Of a DNA stretch of 64,000 nucleotides, positions 18,925 through 28,330 are shown piece after piece. The DNA lies in NCBI GenBank assembly GCA_964402175.1, contig CAYOBN010000001.1, positions 62,001-126,000 of the forward strand. Direction: 5' to 3'. The stretch is from JAWKUK01 sp964402175 (lineage in GTDB: Bacteria; Planctomycetota; UBA1135; GCA-002686595). The first letter of the stretch is position 1, and each line of letters opens with the position of its first letter. Both the position numbers and the translations under genes were made by a program. The notes below the pieces were generated by a model. That model was given only the letters and a program-made list of their open reading frames with translations. It was not told where the DNA came from and made no database searches.

Positions 18925-19806
18925 ATGCACCGCGACGACGTCGACGTCCTGCTCATCACCTACCGCCGCCCGATCTACGCGCGGATGTCCATCGAGCGCC
19001 TCTTGCGCCAGGCCGACGAGCGCACGCGCGTGTGGCTCTGGCACAACGGTGACGACGCCGAGACCCTCGCGCTGGCGCGGAGTTACGCCTCGCATCCTCG
19101 GGTGCATCGGTTCCACCACAGCCCCGAGAACCAACGCCTCGTGGGCCCCACACGCTGGCTCTGGGAGAACGCCGAGGGCGCTTACGTCTCCAAGGTCGAC
19201 GACGACTGCCTCCTCGACGACGACTGGATCGACCGCCTGCGTGCGGCACACGCCGCGGAGCCGCGCTTCGGCGTGATCGGTGCGTGGCGCTTCCAGGACG
19301 AGGACTTCCGACCCGACCTCGCCGAGCGCAAGCTCCGCACCTTCGGCGGCGGCACGCGGCTGCTCGTGAACACCTGGGTCCAAGGCAGCGGTTACCTCAT
19401 GAAGCGTGAGTGCTTCGAGCGCGTGGGACACCTCTCCGCCGAGCGCTCCGACTTCTCGCGTTATTGCATGGACGTCGCCGAAGCGGGCTGGGTCAACGGA
19501 TTCCTCTTCCCGTTCGTGCGCGAGGATCACATGGATGATCCCCGCTCACCTGGTTCGCTGCTGAAGTCGGATGCCGATATCGCCGACCACGTCCCTCTCG
19601 GTGTCCAGAAGGACGGAGTCAAGACGATCGCAGACTGGCTCGAGCGCGTGCGGTGGAACGCCTACATGGTGCAGACCGCGCCCACGGACGTGCGGTGGCT
19701 GCGCGGCTGGCGCCTGCGGCTCAGGATGTTGGGCCACGCCGCGCGGCGCGCCGTGGGCGCGACGCAGGATCCGGGTCCGAATCCGAAGTTCCGGCGCGGC
19801 ACCTGA
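18925..19806 (+). CDS. Family 2-like glycosyltransferase
   Basis: A 293-residue protein with DVDVLLITYRRPIYARMSI at the N-terminus and a metal-binding VDDD at residues 91-94 in YVSKVDDDCLLDDDWID, the pattern of GT-A glycosyltransferases. The WHNGDD stretch near residue 40 takes the place of the usual N-GS turn. The ATG at 18925 was chosen because the frame upstream of it (to 18700) is not protein-like and the start directly precedes the conserved strand. It converges on the oxygenase gene with only 4 bp between stops. The sugar and acceptor are unknown. Confidence 0.82.
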   Translation: MHRDDVDVLLITYRRPIYARMSIERLLRQADERTRVWLWHNGDDAETLALARSYASHPRVHRFHHSPENQRLVGPTRWLWENAEGAYVSKVDDDCLLDDDWIDRLRAAHAAEPRFGVIGAWRFQDEDFRPDLAERKLRTFGGGTRLLVNTWVQGSGYLMKRECFERVGHLSAERSDFSRYCMDVAEAGWVNGFLFPFVREDHMDDPRSPGSLLKSDADIADHVPLGVQKDGVKTIADWLERVRWNAYMVQTAPTDVRWLRGWRLRLRMLGHAARRAVGATQDPGPNPKFRRGT

Positions 19807-19810
19807 CGGA

Positions 19811-20617
19811 CTACCAGATCGCCTCGGCGCGACTCGAGACGTTCAGGTACACGAAGCGCCGATACCCGTTGACTCGCTCGATCGCGGTCACGCCGTGGTA
19901 CGAGTTGTTGGAGCACAGGAACAAAAGGCCCGTGTTCGCGCGCGGACGGATCGAGCGCACCACGCGAGTGTCTTCGGGACGCGGATGGCGCTCGTAGCGC
20001 TCCAGCGGCTTCGACTGCTTGTGCTCGTGAACCTGTAGGTCTCCCCCGACCATTCCGATCTCGTCGGCGTCGGAGAAGTAGATCACGAGCGACGCGAGGC
20101 GGCTCGCGTGGTCACAGTGCACGGGTTTGGCGTACGACGTGCCACCCTGTTCGATGTCGAAGCGTGTGTAGAGGTCGTTGAACCGACGGTTCGTTCCACC
20201 GATCCAGCGCGCCATCCTGCGCTTGAAGCTGCCGTGGGTCGCCAGGTCTTCGCGTGTTTCGACGAAGCGCGAATACTGGGCCAGCGCTGGATCCACCTTG
20301 CAGGAGTGTGCAGCGAGGTGCGGCCCGAAGCAATCCAGGACGAAGCGCACGAAGCGCTCAGAGTTGATGTAGTCGTGGAACGTGCGCCACGCGGGACTGC
20401 CCGCGAGGAACTCGTCGAACCCCGGATCGCCGGGGTAGAAATCGCGCCCCGTGCGCCCTCCGTACGGCTTGTCGTCGAAGCACCGGTCAGGCGGGAACTC
20501 CGCCACGAGCCGCTCGAAGAGCGCGGGTTCGATCATCGACGACGAGAAGATGTGCGGGAACGGCGCCGTCGCGACATCGGAGGGCCGGATCGTCAGGGGG
20601 GTTGCCGTGGCGGTCAT
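19811..20617 (-). CDS. 2-oxoglutarate/Fe(II)-dependent oxygenase
   Basis: A 268-residue prolyl-hydroxylase-like dioxygenase. The Fe(II) facial triad is His167 and Asp169 (HCD) and His241 (NNSYHGV), and the 2-oxoglutarate-binding Arg is probably Arg253 in GYRRFVYLNV. Between them lies GGDLQVHEHK, typical of the double-stranded beta helix of this superfamily. Related enzymes hydroxylate proteins, sugars or small molecules; the substrate here is not predictable. It lies tail to tail with a glycosyltransferase and upstream of it (20620-20684) is an inverted repeat. Confidence 0.87.
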   Translation of the reverse strand: MTATATPLTIRPSDVATAPFPHIFSSSMIEPALFERLVAEFPPDRCFDDKPYGGRTGRDFYPGDPGFDEFLAGSPAWRTFHDYINSERFVRFVLDCFGPHLAAHSCKVDPALAQYSRFVETREDLATHGSFKRRMARWIGGTNRRFNDLYTRFDIEQGGTSYAKPVHCDHASRLASLVIYFSDADEIGMVGGDLQVHEHKQSKPLERYERHPRPEDTRVVRSIRPRANTGLLFLCSNNSYHGVTAIERVNGYRRFVYLNVSSRAEAIW

Positions 20618-20619
20618 CG

Positions 20620-20684
20620 ATGAGGGCGGCGCGATGTCCTGTGCCAGTACTCAGGGCGATTCCTGGACCATGAACCGCCCTCAT
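20620..20684. repeat. Inverted repeat upstream of the oxygenase gene
   Basis: The arms 20620-20629 (atgagggcgg) and 20675-20684 (ccgccctcat) are perfect reverse complements separated by 45 bp. The element begins 3 bp before the oxygenase start codon. It could be an operator or part of a 5' leader, or the trailing hairpin of the vWA operon that ends at 20775. Confidence 0.4.
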
Positions 20685-20774
20685 ACCATCGCAAAACGCC
20701 CTCCCTCGACCGAAGCACCGCGCGGACCGGACCGTCGCGCAGCGATCCAATTCGAGAAAGGCGACGCGCCAGCG

Positions 20775-21941
20775 TCAGCGCACCGTCACGACCCCCTCGC
20801 CTGCCGCCCAGGCCGAGACATCGCCGCGGCTGAGCGCCGTGGCCATCAAACCTGGGAACTGGTCCGGCGTGCACGCAAAGACCGGACACCCGAGCCCTGC
20901 AAAGCGGACCGCGAGCGCTGCATCGTACGAGGGCGCCCCGTCGTCCGAGAGCGCGAGCAGGACGATCAAATGCACTCCGCTGGCCACCAGACCCGCCGCG
21001 AGCTCGAAGCAGCGCTCGGGATCGCCGCCCTCGGAGAGGTCGGTGATCAAAACGAGGTGGGCGCGAGTGGGCGTCGCGATGCGCTCCGCAACGTAACCCA
21101 AAGCCTGGGCGATATCGGTGCCACCCCCGAGCTGGACACCGAAGAGGACCTCGACTGGATCAGCCAACTGCTCCGTCAAATCCAGGATCTGCGTGTCGAA
21201 GCACACGAGCCGCATACGCAGCACCGGAAGCGATGCCAAGACCGCGGCGAAGACCGAGGCATACACCACGCTCGATGCCATCGACCCGGATTGGTCGACG
21301 CAGAGGATGACCTCGTCGAGGTCCGAAAGCCGCGGCCGCCGATGGTTGTTGCCGACGAGACGCTCCGGGATCAGCGCGCGGTGCTGCGGCTGCCAGGTAT
21401 GCAGGTTCCTCCGGATCGTGCGGCCGAGGTCGATGTCGCTGGGCCGCGGTCGCATCGTGCGGCGCGAGCGATCGACGGCGCCACGGACAGCGTCCCCCAA
21501 GCGCTGAGCGAGGCGCTCGATGAGCTGGTCCACCACCCTCTGCACGACGGCGCGCGCGGTCTCTCGTGTCGCCTCTGGAATCGCCGCCCGCAGCGCGATC
21601 AGATCGGCGACGAGGTGCACGTCGGCCTCCATAGCCGAAAGGAGCTCCGGCTCGAGCAACATCTGCCGCAGCCCGAGGCGCTCCAGCGCGTCGCGCTGGA
21701 TGACCTGCACGACCGGTGTAGGGAAGAACTCACGAATATCGCCGAGCCAACGCGCGACACGTGGCGCAGAGCGCCCGAGGCCACCTCGCCCCTTCTTGCC
21801 GCCTGAGGCCGGTTCGTAGAGCAGGGCCAGCGCAGCGTCAAGGCGTTGGTCGCGCTCGGAGAGCGGCTGTAGCGCCTCGGGGTCGTCTACGCCCAGTGCA
21901 AGGCGCCAACGACGCCGAAGCTCGTCATCAGCGCTGCTCAC
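20775..21941 (-). CDS. vWA domain protein of the MoxR/DUF5682 module
   Basis: A 388-residue protein. Residues 1-200 are helical with Arg/Leu-rich stretches; residues from about 208 form a von Willebrand A domain with the MIDAS motif D216-Q-S218-G-S220, a GGGTDIAQAL threonine near residue 283 and a TDLSEGG aspartate. It starts at GTG 21941, preceded by AAGGAGGTGAGC; the much longer frame to 23006 is antisense-frame noise across the DUF5682 gene. The start overlaps the DUF5682 stop by 14 bp, indicating translational coupling. vWA proteins paired with MoxR-like ATPases act as adaptor or co-chaperone subunits that bind metal through MIDAS. Confidence 0.9.
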   Translation of the reverse strand: MSSADDELRRRWRLALGVDDPEALQPLSERDQRLDAALALLYEPASGGKKGRGGLGRSAPRVARWLGDIREFFPTPVVQVIQRDALERLGLRQMLLEPELLSAMEADVHLVADLIALRAAIPEATRETARAVVQRVVDQLIERLAQRLGDAVRGAVDRSRRTMRPRPSDIDLGRTIRRNLHTWQPQHRALIPERLVGNNHRRPRLSDLDEVILCVDQSGSMASSVVYASVFAAVLASLPVLRMRLVCFDTQILDLTEQLADPVEVLFGVQLGGGTDIAQALGYVAERIATPTRAHLVLITDLSEGGDPERCFELAAGLVASGVHLIVLLALSDDGAPSYDAALAVRFAGLGCPVFACTPDQFPGLMATALSRGDVSAWAAGEGVVTVR

Positions 21942-24258
21942 GCTCACCTCCTTCCAGACCGAGGATCCGGTACAGCAACGGCGCGGCGGCCAGGAGGCTC
22001 GGTGAGAGGTCCAACGGGGGTTGCGCTGACGGTGCGCTCTCGACGGCAGACAGCGCTCTGAAAAGGCGCCTACGCTGCACTTCATCGAAAGGAGTGAAGC
22101 TGCGCCGGAGGATCGGCAGCACCGACAGGAAGTCCTCGGGGGAGAGCCCTGCGAGCCAGACATCCAAGATGCGCAGGAGCCCTTGTTCGTGCAGCAGGAC
22201 CTCGGCGTCCGCCCCCAGGAATCCAGCGAGCCACTGACCTGCAGCCTCGACGGCGCCAGAGAGCCTGAAACTGAAGACGCGAGCCAACTCGTCTTCGGAC
22301 CACGCACGCTCTGAGCTCTCCGCCGAACAGCGTCGAGCGGCGGCGCCCGCGACCGCCGGGGCGGCGCCAGGGTCGTGGGCCACTTCCGCGAGGACGGCCA
22401 GCCAGCGCGCCTGTAGGTGCTCCTCTTCGAGCACAGCCAGAGCGCGCTCGAAGGAGGGCATCCTCTGGACCAGCGCCTCAGCGGCCTCCGCCGCGATGCC
22501 GCGCGCGGCGAAGACGAAGCCCGCGAGTCCTTGTGCGCACAACGTCTCGACGAGGCTGCGCAGCTCAACCTGCGCGCTGGAGCGTGCGGAGCCGTAGCGC
22601 ACGACTTCGGCCAGCGGTGCCGCGGCGTCCATCGCAGCGGCGACGTCGACGTGCAATGTCGCCGCGTGCTGGAGGCGCTCGATCGCGAATGCAGCTGCGC
22701 TCGGCAGATCCGCAGCCAGCGCACCTTCGACCCACTGCGCCAACGCCCCCAGACCTTGCTCAGAACCGACGGCAGTCCGCACCGCAGTCTCTGCGGCGGT
22801 CGCAATGGTAGTCCCGAAGCGCAGCGCCTCGGCGAGCTCCACCGCCAGCTCTGGTGTCCAGTGGAGGCGCCAGACCTCGCGGTATGTGCCGCGACCAGCG
22901 TTTGCATCGACGAGCGCGCCCCAACGCACCGGGAGCAGCCGCAATCGGTGCAACAAACGCGAGCGCGCGCGTCCAGAGTCCGTGCGCAGGTCCAGTGCCA
23001 GCTCACGCTCGGACGCCTCCGGGGTCAGCCGCGTGCGGCGCTGCTCGCGCGCGAGGTCCTCGGCCAGCGGCATCTGCGGAATGCCCTCGGGGACGACGCC
23101 GACCTGCTCGCCCACGACCAGCCGCCGCGCGATCACCCGCAGCGGCGCTGGTTCGCCATTGCAGAGCGCCGCAAGGGCTGCGTCTTCCACTTCGGCGAGA
23201 CCCGGACGCGAGACACCGCGTACGTCGGCCAACATGAGCGCCAACCGAGTAGCGTCGATCGCAGACGATGTCGCGGCGGGCAATCCCTCCTCGCGCAAGA
23301 GTCGAGCCGCCCGGGACATCCAGTGACCGATGCTGCGGCGCGGGTCGCGCTCGCCGCGCGCTTCCCATAGATGGCGATACCACCCCGGCGACGTCACTCC
23401 CGCGCCGTAACCGCTCGCAGAAGCGAGCCGTGGCTCGCTCCACGGCACCCAGGTCACTGCCGCTGCGAGCGGCCGCGCACCGCGCAGGACACTCTGGTCG
23501 TCTCTGGCAGGCACGGACCGCAGCAATGCGGGGACGTGCCAGGCGCCGACGACAACCGCGAGGTCTCCATCGATTTCCCGCAGGGCAGCGCGCACGGCGA
23601 GGCGCATGTGGGCCTCTCGGCGCAGGTCGGCCTCGAAGGTGCGCCGCTCCGGATCGGACTCGGAGAGCTGCGCGACATGGAGCTCGTGCTCCTCTCGCGA
23701 CGCCTGCATCAGCGCGGCGACGGCCTCGAAGACCTCACCGTCGTCTCCGCTGCGCTCGACGACGGCGTCCCACCAAGCTTCGCCGCCTTCGAACCCCGCC
23801 AGCGCAGCGATGCGATCCAACGGATCTCGGCTCGTCCGTGGCGCTGCGCCGCTCTCATCCGCCGAATCATCCTGTTCGGCAAGCTCTCGCAGTGCGACCC
23901 CCTTGGGAAGGTCGATCGCGCGCACCGGCACCCGTGCCTCCGCTGCGTAACGGAGCGCCTGCCATTCGGGCGAGTGCACACTGAAAGGGTAGAACCAGGC
24001 CCGCGCAGGGAGCTTGGGGTCGTAGACCAAGAGCGCGACGGGGGGTTGAAGGCCCGGGTCGGCAGCGTGAGAGAGCGCGCTCGCTGCGTCCGCAGGCAGC
24101 TCGATCAAGACCGCCGCTGGGCGCAAACGCGCGAGCCCCTGCACGAGCGCGCGCGCCGAACCCGGCCCGTGATGCCGGATACCGAAGACGTGCACACGGT
24201 TGTGCCCGCGGGCCGGGAGCTCGGTCCGGACCGCTTCGCCTCGCGGATCACCATCCAT
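21928..24258 (-). CDS. DUF5682 family protein
   Basis: A 776-residue protein. The N-terminal half has HVFGIRHHGPGSARAL (His29, His30) followed by AVLIELPAD, and later VVVGAWHVPAL with His241. This HHGxxS ... E-P-A ... GxWHxxAL layout resembles the catalytic region of the ChaN/EreA/TraB-TIKI-like superfamily, so a metal-dependent or esterase-like hydrolase activity is possible; that relation is my inference. The C-terminal 350 residues are helical. It sits between the AAA ATPase gene (55 bp gap) and the vWA gene (14 bp overlap), the conserved neighbourhood I associate with DUF5682. Confidence 0.85.
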   Translation of the reverse strand: MDGDPRGEAVRTELPARGHNRVHVFGIRHHGPGSARALVQGLARLRPAAVLIELPADAASALSHAADPGLQPPVALLVYDPKLPARAWFYPFSVHSPEWQALRYAAEARVPVRAIDLPKGVALRELAEQDDSADESGAAPRTSRDPLDRIAALAGFEGGEAWWDAVVERSGDDGEVFEAVAALMQASREEHELHVAQLSESDPERRTFEADLRREAHMRLAVRAALREIDGDLAVVVGAWHVPALLRSVPARDDQSVLRGARPLAAAVTWVPWSEPRLASASGYGAGVTSPGWYRHLWEARGERDPRRSIGHWMSRAARLLREEGLPAATSSAIDATRLALMLADVRGVSRPGLAEVEDAALAALCNGEPAPLRVIARRLVVGEQVGVVPEGIPQMPLAEDLAREQRRTRLTPEASERELALDLRTDSGRARSRLLHRLRLLPVRWGALVDANAGRGTYREVWRLHWTPELAVELAEALRFGTTIATAAETAVRTAVGSEQGLGALAQWVEGALAADLPSAAAFAIERLQHAATLHVDVAAAMDAAAPLAEVVRYGSARSSAQVELRSLVETLCAQGLAGFVFAARGIAAEAAEALVQRMPSFERALAVLEEEHLQARWLAVLAEVAHDPGAAPAVAGAAARRCSAESSERAWSEDELARVFSFRLSGAVEAAGQWLAGFLGADAEVLLHEQGLLRILDVWLAGLSPEDFLSVLPILRRSFTPFDEVQRRRLFRALSAVESAPSAQPPLDLSPSLLAAAPLLYRILGLEGGEREQR

Positions 24259-24313
24259 GGCTCGTGCGCTGCATCGTAGGCAATCGTCGCTTCGAGGCGC
24301 GGCGGCGCACCGC

Positions 24314-25435
24314 TCAGAGCACGGACCTGACTGCGGTGTACAAGTCGCCCCAGCCCTTGCGCTTCTTGACTACGGTTTCGAGGTACTCCTCGAGCACGAT
24401 GCGGTCCTGAACCGGGTCCTTGACGACCGCACCGATGAAGTTCACTGCGAGGGTCTCGGCATCGATGGCACCCGAGCCGAAATACGCTGCTTCGGACCAC
24501 GCCCCGAGGGTGGCGCTGATGGCCTCTGCCGTCGAAAGCGTGCCGCTGGGCACCTTGAGCTTCGTCCGGCCATCTTGGGTCACCCCTTCTCGCAGCTCGC
24601 GGAAGGCCGCCACCAGGCGAGTCAGCTCGGCCGCCGTGCGGGGCACCTCGGGCAGGCCGAGGTCACCGCCGAGCTCGCCGACGCGCTTGGCGACGATCTC
24701 GACCTCTTCTTCCAGCGTCGCGGGGAGCGGCAGGGCGACGACGTTGAAGCGCCGCTTCAGCGCAGCGGACAGCTCGTTGACCCCTTTGTCTCGGCTGTTG
24801 GCCGTCGCGATGACGTTGAAGCCCGGTGCGGCTCGCACCGCATCGTCGAGCTCGGGGATCGGCAGCGTCTTCTCCGACAGGATCGTGATCAAGGTGTCCT
24901 GTACGTCCGATGGCATCCGAGTGAGCTCTTCGAGCCGTACGAGGGTGCCCTCTTCCATCCCGCGCATCACCGGCGTTGCGACGAGCGCCGCGCGGCAGGG
25001 ACCCTGCGAGAGCAAGAGCGCGTAGTTCCAGCCGTAACGCAGGTGCTGTTCATCCGTGCCCGCAGTGCACTGGACCATCCGCTGCGAGTCGCCCGAGATC
25101 GCGGCAGCCATATGTTCGCTGAGCCACGACTTGGCGGTCCCGGGCACCCCCAGCAACAACAGCGCTCGGTCGGTCGCCAGGGTCGCGACTGCGGTCTCGA
25201 CCAACCTACGATTGCCGAAGTACTTGGGCGTGATCGGCGTGCCGTCGCCGAGCATCCCTCCGACGAGGTACGTGACGACAGAGCGCGGCGACAGCCGCCA
25301 ATGTGCCGGTCGCGGGCCCGAGTCGTGCGCCGCGAGCGCCTGGAGCTCCGCGGCGTAGCGATGCTCCGCGGGCCCCTGCTGCGCGGCTCGCTGCGGCGCA
25401 GGCTCTCCGTCGTTCTCGGACTTCTTCTTCGGCAT
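24314..25435 (-). CDS. MoxR-like AAA+ ATPase of the DUF5682 module
   Basis: A 373-residue AAA+ ATPase. Walker A is GVPGTAKS at residues 96-103; the second acidic motif reads TLVRLEELTRMP, so the usual DE is LEE here; sensor 1 is NVIATANSRD, and the arginine-finger region is LKRRFN. Its order of motifs is that of MoxR-like ATPases. It starts at the ATG at 25435 (MPKKKSE); the frame beyond to 25906 lies in the DUF5691 gene and is rejected. It is 10 bp downstream of DUF5691 and upstream of DUF5682 and vWA, so it is very likely the motor of the five-gene module. Confidence 0.92.
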   Translation of the reverse strand: MPKKKSENDGEPAPQRAAQQGPAEHRYAAELQALAAHDSGPRPAHWRLSPRSVVTYLVGGMLGDGTPITPKYFGNRRLVETAVATLATDRALLLLGVPGTAKSWLSEHMAAAISGDSQRMVQCTAGTDEQHLRYGWNYALLLSQGPCRAALVATPVMRGMEEGTLVRLEELTRMPSDVQDTLITILSEKTLPIPELDDAVRAAPGFNVIATANSRDKGVNELSAALKRRFNVVALPLPATLEEEVEIVAKRVGELGGDLGLPEVPRTAAELTRLVAAFRELREGVTQDGRTKLKVPSGTLSTAEAISATLGAWSEAAYFGSGAIDAETLAVNFIGAVVKDPVQDRIVLEEYLETVVKKRKGWGDLYTAVRSVL

Positions 25436-25445
25436 TCCAGAGATG

Positions 25446-26906
25446 CTAACGCGGAGCGCCTCTCTGAGCTGCGCCTCCGAGTCGCTCCAGCGCCTGCAGG
25501 AGCGCGAGCGCCCGCAGCCGCAACGTGACCGGCGCCGCCTCGAGCTGAGCGCGAAGATGCGGCCCGGGGGCCAGCGCTGCGAGCGCCAGGGCGACGGCGG
25601 GGGCCGTGTGCCGCCACTTCGCGTCGTCCAGCGAAGCCTGCCTGCACTGGTCGAAGAACGCGATGGTCGCCGGAGCGGTCGCGAGCGCCTCGCAGAGCTC
25701 GGGAGGCAACGGACCGCCCGCCGCTCGTTGCAGCGCGTGGAGCACCTCCAACGCGGGCAGCTCGGTCCATTCGGAGGGTCGCAGCAGGGGAACGATCGAG
25801 GTGCCAGTCCGCTCCGCCTGCGACCGCCCGGCCTCACGCAGGAGCAGCGCGTCGAAGCTGGCGTTCGGCAGCGCCGCGACGAACTCCTGCTCAACGGCAC
25901 CGTCATCCAGAGCCAAAGCGAGCAGCACCGTCTGCAGCACCGCGTCCTCGGCAGCCGCCCGAGCCAACGCGAGCCGCGTCGTACCGAGCCCCGAGGTCAA
26001 GGCCTCGAGCGGCAGGTCGGTGAACGTCTCCAGCGCCCAGAAGAGCGCCGAACCGCTGCGGCGCGCCGCTTCGGGGATACGCAGCGTCACGCGCCACAGC
26101 GCAGCCCCCTCACGCTCGACTTGGAGCGCTCCGATCACCTCTGCGAGGTGTCCCTGGGCCTCGGAGGTGCCTGGGATACGGGTCAGCAAGCCCTGCACCG
26201 CATCGCGCACGGAGCGCGCACCATCGGCGCGCAGTGGCTCCAGGATCGACAGGTCCTCAGCGGATAGGCCGAATTGCAGGAGCTTGACGAGCTGGACTCG
26301 TCTCTGTGCTGGCGCTCCGGCCAACGCCGCAGCGATCAAGGCCCGCGCTGCGCTCGGGTCACGCTCACGCTCGCGTTGCAAATCACGGAGCGACGGCCAC
26401 AGACCATCTCCCTGCGCCGGAACATCTGGCCCGTCGACGCCATTCCGCCGAAAGGCCGAGAATGCGCTCTCCCGGGGCCCTGGCACGAAGGCGTCATTCG
26501 CGATGAGACGGCTCAAGCGCGGCACATCGAAGGGGTGCAGAGCGAGGCCGGCGCGCTTCAGGGCCAGTGCCAAGCTCGTGTGGACGAACTCATCCTCTGC
26601 AGGCGACGCGTTGACTAGCGCTGCGCGCAGCAGCGCTGCGCGCGCCTCTGAAGGGACGATCGGACGTGGATCATCGACGTTGGCGTTGCCAGCCACCCAT
26701 TCAGGGGTCGCGACAATCTGACTCCGAATCGCAAGCGCCGTCAAAGCCGCAGCGGCGAGCGGCCAGTCCGCCTCCGGCTGCGCCGACCGCTTCAGCGCCG
26801 CGGGCACATCGAGCGGGATGCGGTGTGTCCCCAGCAGCAGCGCTCGCTGCACGTCTGCGGCCAACGCAGCCTCCAGCGGTGTTTGGACGGTCATACAGCC
26901 CTCCAT
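25446..26906 (-). CDS. DUF5691 family protein
   Basis: A 486-residue, Ala/Leu-rich helical protein without signal peptide or membrane helix. The start region LLGTHRIPLDVP, and the segments LKRSAQPEADWPLAAAALTALA and FGLSAEDLSILEPLRADGARSVRDAVQGLL, are of the type seen in DUF5691 proteins next to SWIM and MoxR genes. It has no recognised catalytic residues and may be a HEAT-like scaffold. It overlaps the SWIM gene by 16 bp and is followed by the AAA gene after 10 bp, so all five genes appear to be one transcription unit. Confidence 0.8.
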   Translation of the reverse strand: MEGCMTVQTPLEAALAADVQRALLLGTHRIPLDVPAALKRSAQPEADWPLAAAALTALAIRSQIVATPEWVAGNANVDDPRPIVPSEARAALLRAALVNASPAEDEFVHTSLALALKRAGLALHPFDVPRLSRLIANDAFVPGPRESAFSAFRRNGVDGPDVPAQGDGLWPSLRDLQRERERDPSAARALIAAALAGAPAQRRVQLVKLLQFGLSAEDLSILEPLRADGARSVRDAVQGLLTRIPGTSEAQGHLAEVIGALQVEREGAALWRVTLRIPEAARRSGSALFWALETFTDLPLEALTSGLGTTRLALARAAAEDAVLQTVLLALALDDGAVEQEFVAALPNASFDALLLREAGRSQAERTGTSIVPLLRPSEWTELPALEVLHALQRAAGGPLPPELCEALATAPATIAFFDQCRQASLDDAKWRHTAPAVALALAALAPGPHLRAQLEAAPVTLRLRALALLQALERLGGAAQRGAPR

Positions 26907-28330
26907 AGCCCCAGCTCCGTCGCTGCGAGCCCGAGCTCGATCACACCACCATCGACGATGCCGAACGCCGTGAACGGCGAGCAGCCGAAGAGCGGCCAGA
27001 GCAGCTCACGTTGCTCTTCGGCGAGCGGCAGCCCGAGCGCGCGGTCTGCATCGACGAGCCAGAGGTCGCCTACCCGAGACTGCAGGACGCGGCAGCCGTC
27101 GGCATGGAATGCGCGGGCTCCGCACCAGGGGAGCCGTGTTCGCAGCGCGTTGACTTCGGCGAGCGCCGCCTCGAGGTGCATCCCTGCGGCAGGCAAGCCG
27201 CCACCCTCGTGCGATCCACGAAACAGCCTCGGCCCTGGCTCTGCGAAGTCCGCCCGCAGCGGCGCCGCCGACGGGAAGAAACGCAGCGTACCTTCGAGCT
27301 GCTCACCGACGTCGAACGCCGCGGTGTGCTGTCCGTGCGCGGCGCGACCCGCCGCGGGTGCGAAGTCCAGCAACAGCGCAAAGCGCGTCGCGCGCGGCTC
27401 CGCTTCTGCCGCGACGAGCCACATCTCTCGGCGCATTAAGCGATCCGATTGCAGCACGGTGCGCTGCGCCATGACGGTGAAGCGGCCCTCCCGCTGCAGC
27501 GCGTCGGGGTCAGAATGGAGGTCCTCCCGACGATCCGGCCAGCCGATGGCGCGACGTGCATCCGCGGCGAGCCCAGCAGGCAGGGAATCCGCGCGACGGT
27601 ATGCCGCCGCGATGAGATGGAGCTCACCGAGTTCCGCGAGGAGCTGCAACGGCCGCTCGCTTTCGTTGTAGCCGTTCAAGCGCAGGGGGAGCTCTTCGAT
27701 CCGCGTCGCGAGGGCGCTGGCTTTTGCGTCAGCGAGGCGCCGCACCATCGAGCGCACGGTCACTGAGATGTCGCTCGCTGCAGCCAATACACCGCGGCGC
27801 AAGAGGTCACCGATCCACCGATCGAGCTCTTCGAGGCTGTCCAGCGTCGCCGCTTCACGTCGCTCACGATTGCGCTCGCGCGCGGCCGCCCTGCGCGCGC
27901 TTGTGTCGTCGGCTTCGGGGACGAAGGTCTCGTCCGGCAGTGCTGCCAGAGACGCCCGCGGCGCAGCTCCGGACGATGCCTCGGGCTCGGGTGTCGCTCC
28001 GGTGCGCCGCCGACGACCGAGCCAGTCCAGCACCCAGTCAGGGCGCTCCTCGCCGCCGAAGTCGGCCGGCCGTTCGAGCCAGAGCCAAGCCAGCGCGAGG
28101 GCATGTTTGCACGGGAACTTCCGACTCGGACACGTGCACTTCGAGCCCCGGTCGGAGCCATCGAATACGACGCGATACGGCGTCGCGCCCGAGCCCTGAC
28201 AATGACCCCAGAGCAGCTCCCCTTCACACGCCAGCAAGGGCCACTGACGCGGCGTGAGCAGCTTACGCGCCGCGACGAGCGCAGCCTGGTCAGGGGCGAG
28301 CCCTTCGAGGGCAGCGAGGGTGAGCGGCAT
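26891..28330 (-). CDS. SWIM zinc-finger protein
   Basis: A 479-residue protein with a SWIM zinc finger near the N-terminus: Cys65, Cys67, Cys74 and His76 in CTCPSRKFPCKH, preceded by YRVVFD and followed by ALALAWLWLE as usual for the family. SWIM domains bind DNA or protein. The rest, from about residue 95, is an Arg/Glu/Ala-rich linker followed by a large domain I do not recognise. The start at ATG 28330 (MPLTLAALEGLAPDQ) is preferred over 28345 because it matches the conserved N-terminus. It is the first gene of the DUF5691-AAA-DUF5682-vWA module. Confidence 0.88.
   Translation of the reverse strand: MPLTLAALEGLAPDQAALVAARKLLTPRQWPLLACEGELLWGHCQGSGATPYRVVFDGSDRGSKCTCPSRKFPCKHALALAWLWLERPADFGGEERPDWVLDWLGRRRRTGATPEPEASSGAAPRASLAALPDETFVPEADDTSARRAAARERNRERREAATLDSLEELDRWIGDLLRRGVLAAASDISVTVRSMVRRLADAKASALATRIEELPLRLNGYNESERPLQLLAELGELHLIAAAYRRADSLPAGLAADARRAIGWPDRREDLHSDPDALQREGRFTVMAQRTVLQSDRLMRREMWLVAAEAEPRATRFALLLDFAPAAGRAAHGQHTAAFDVGEQLEGTLRFFPSAAPLRADFAEPGPRLFRGSHEGGGLPAAGMHLEAALAEVNALRTRLPWCGARAFHADGCRVLQSRVGDLWLVDADRALGLPLAEEQRELLWPLFGCSPFTAFGIVDGGVIELGLAATELGLWRAV

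Noticed and set aside
21942..23006. N-terminal extension of the vWA gene to 743 codons
   Set aside because: It overlaps the DUF5682 gene in another frame and has Arg/Ser/Cys-rich noise; a GTG with a strong Shine-Dalgarno at 21941 explains the true start.
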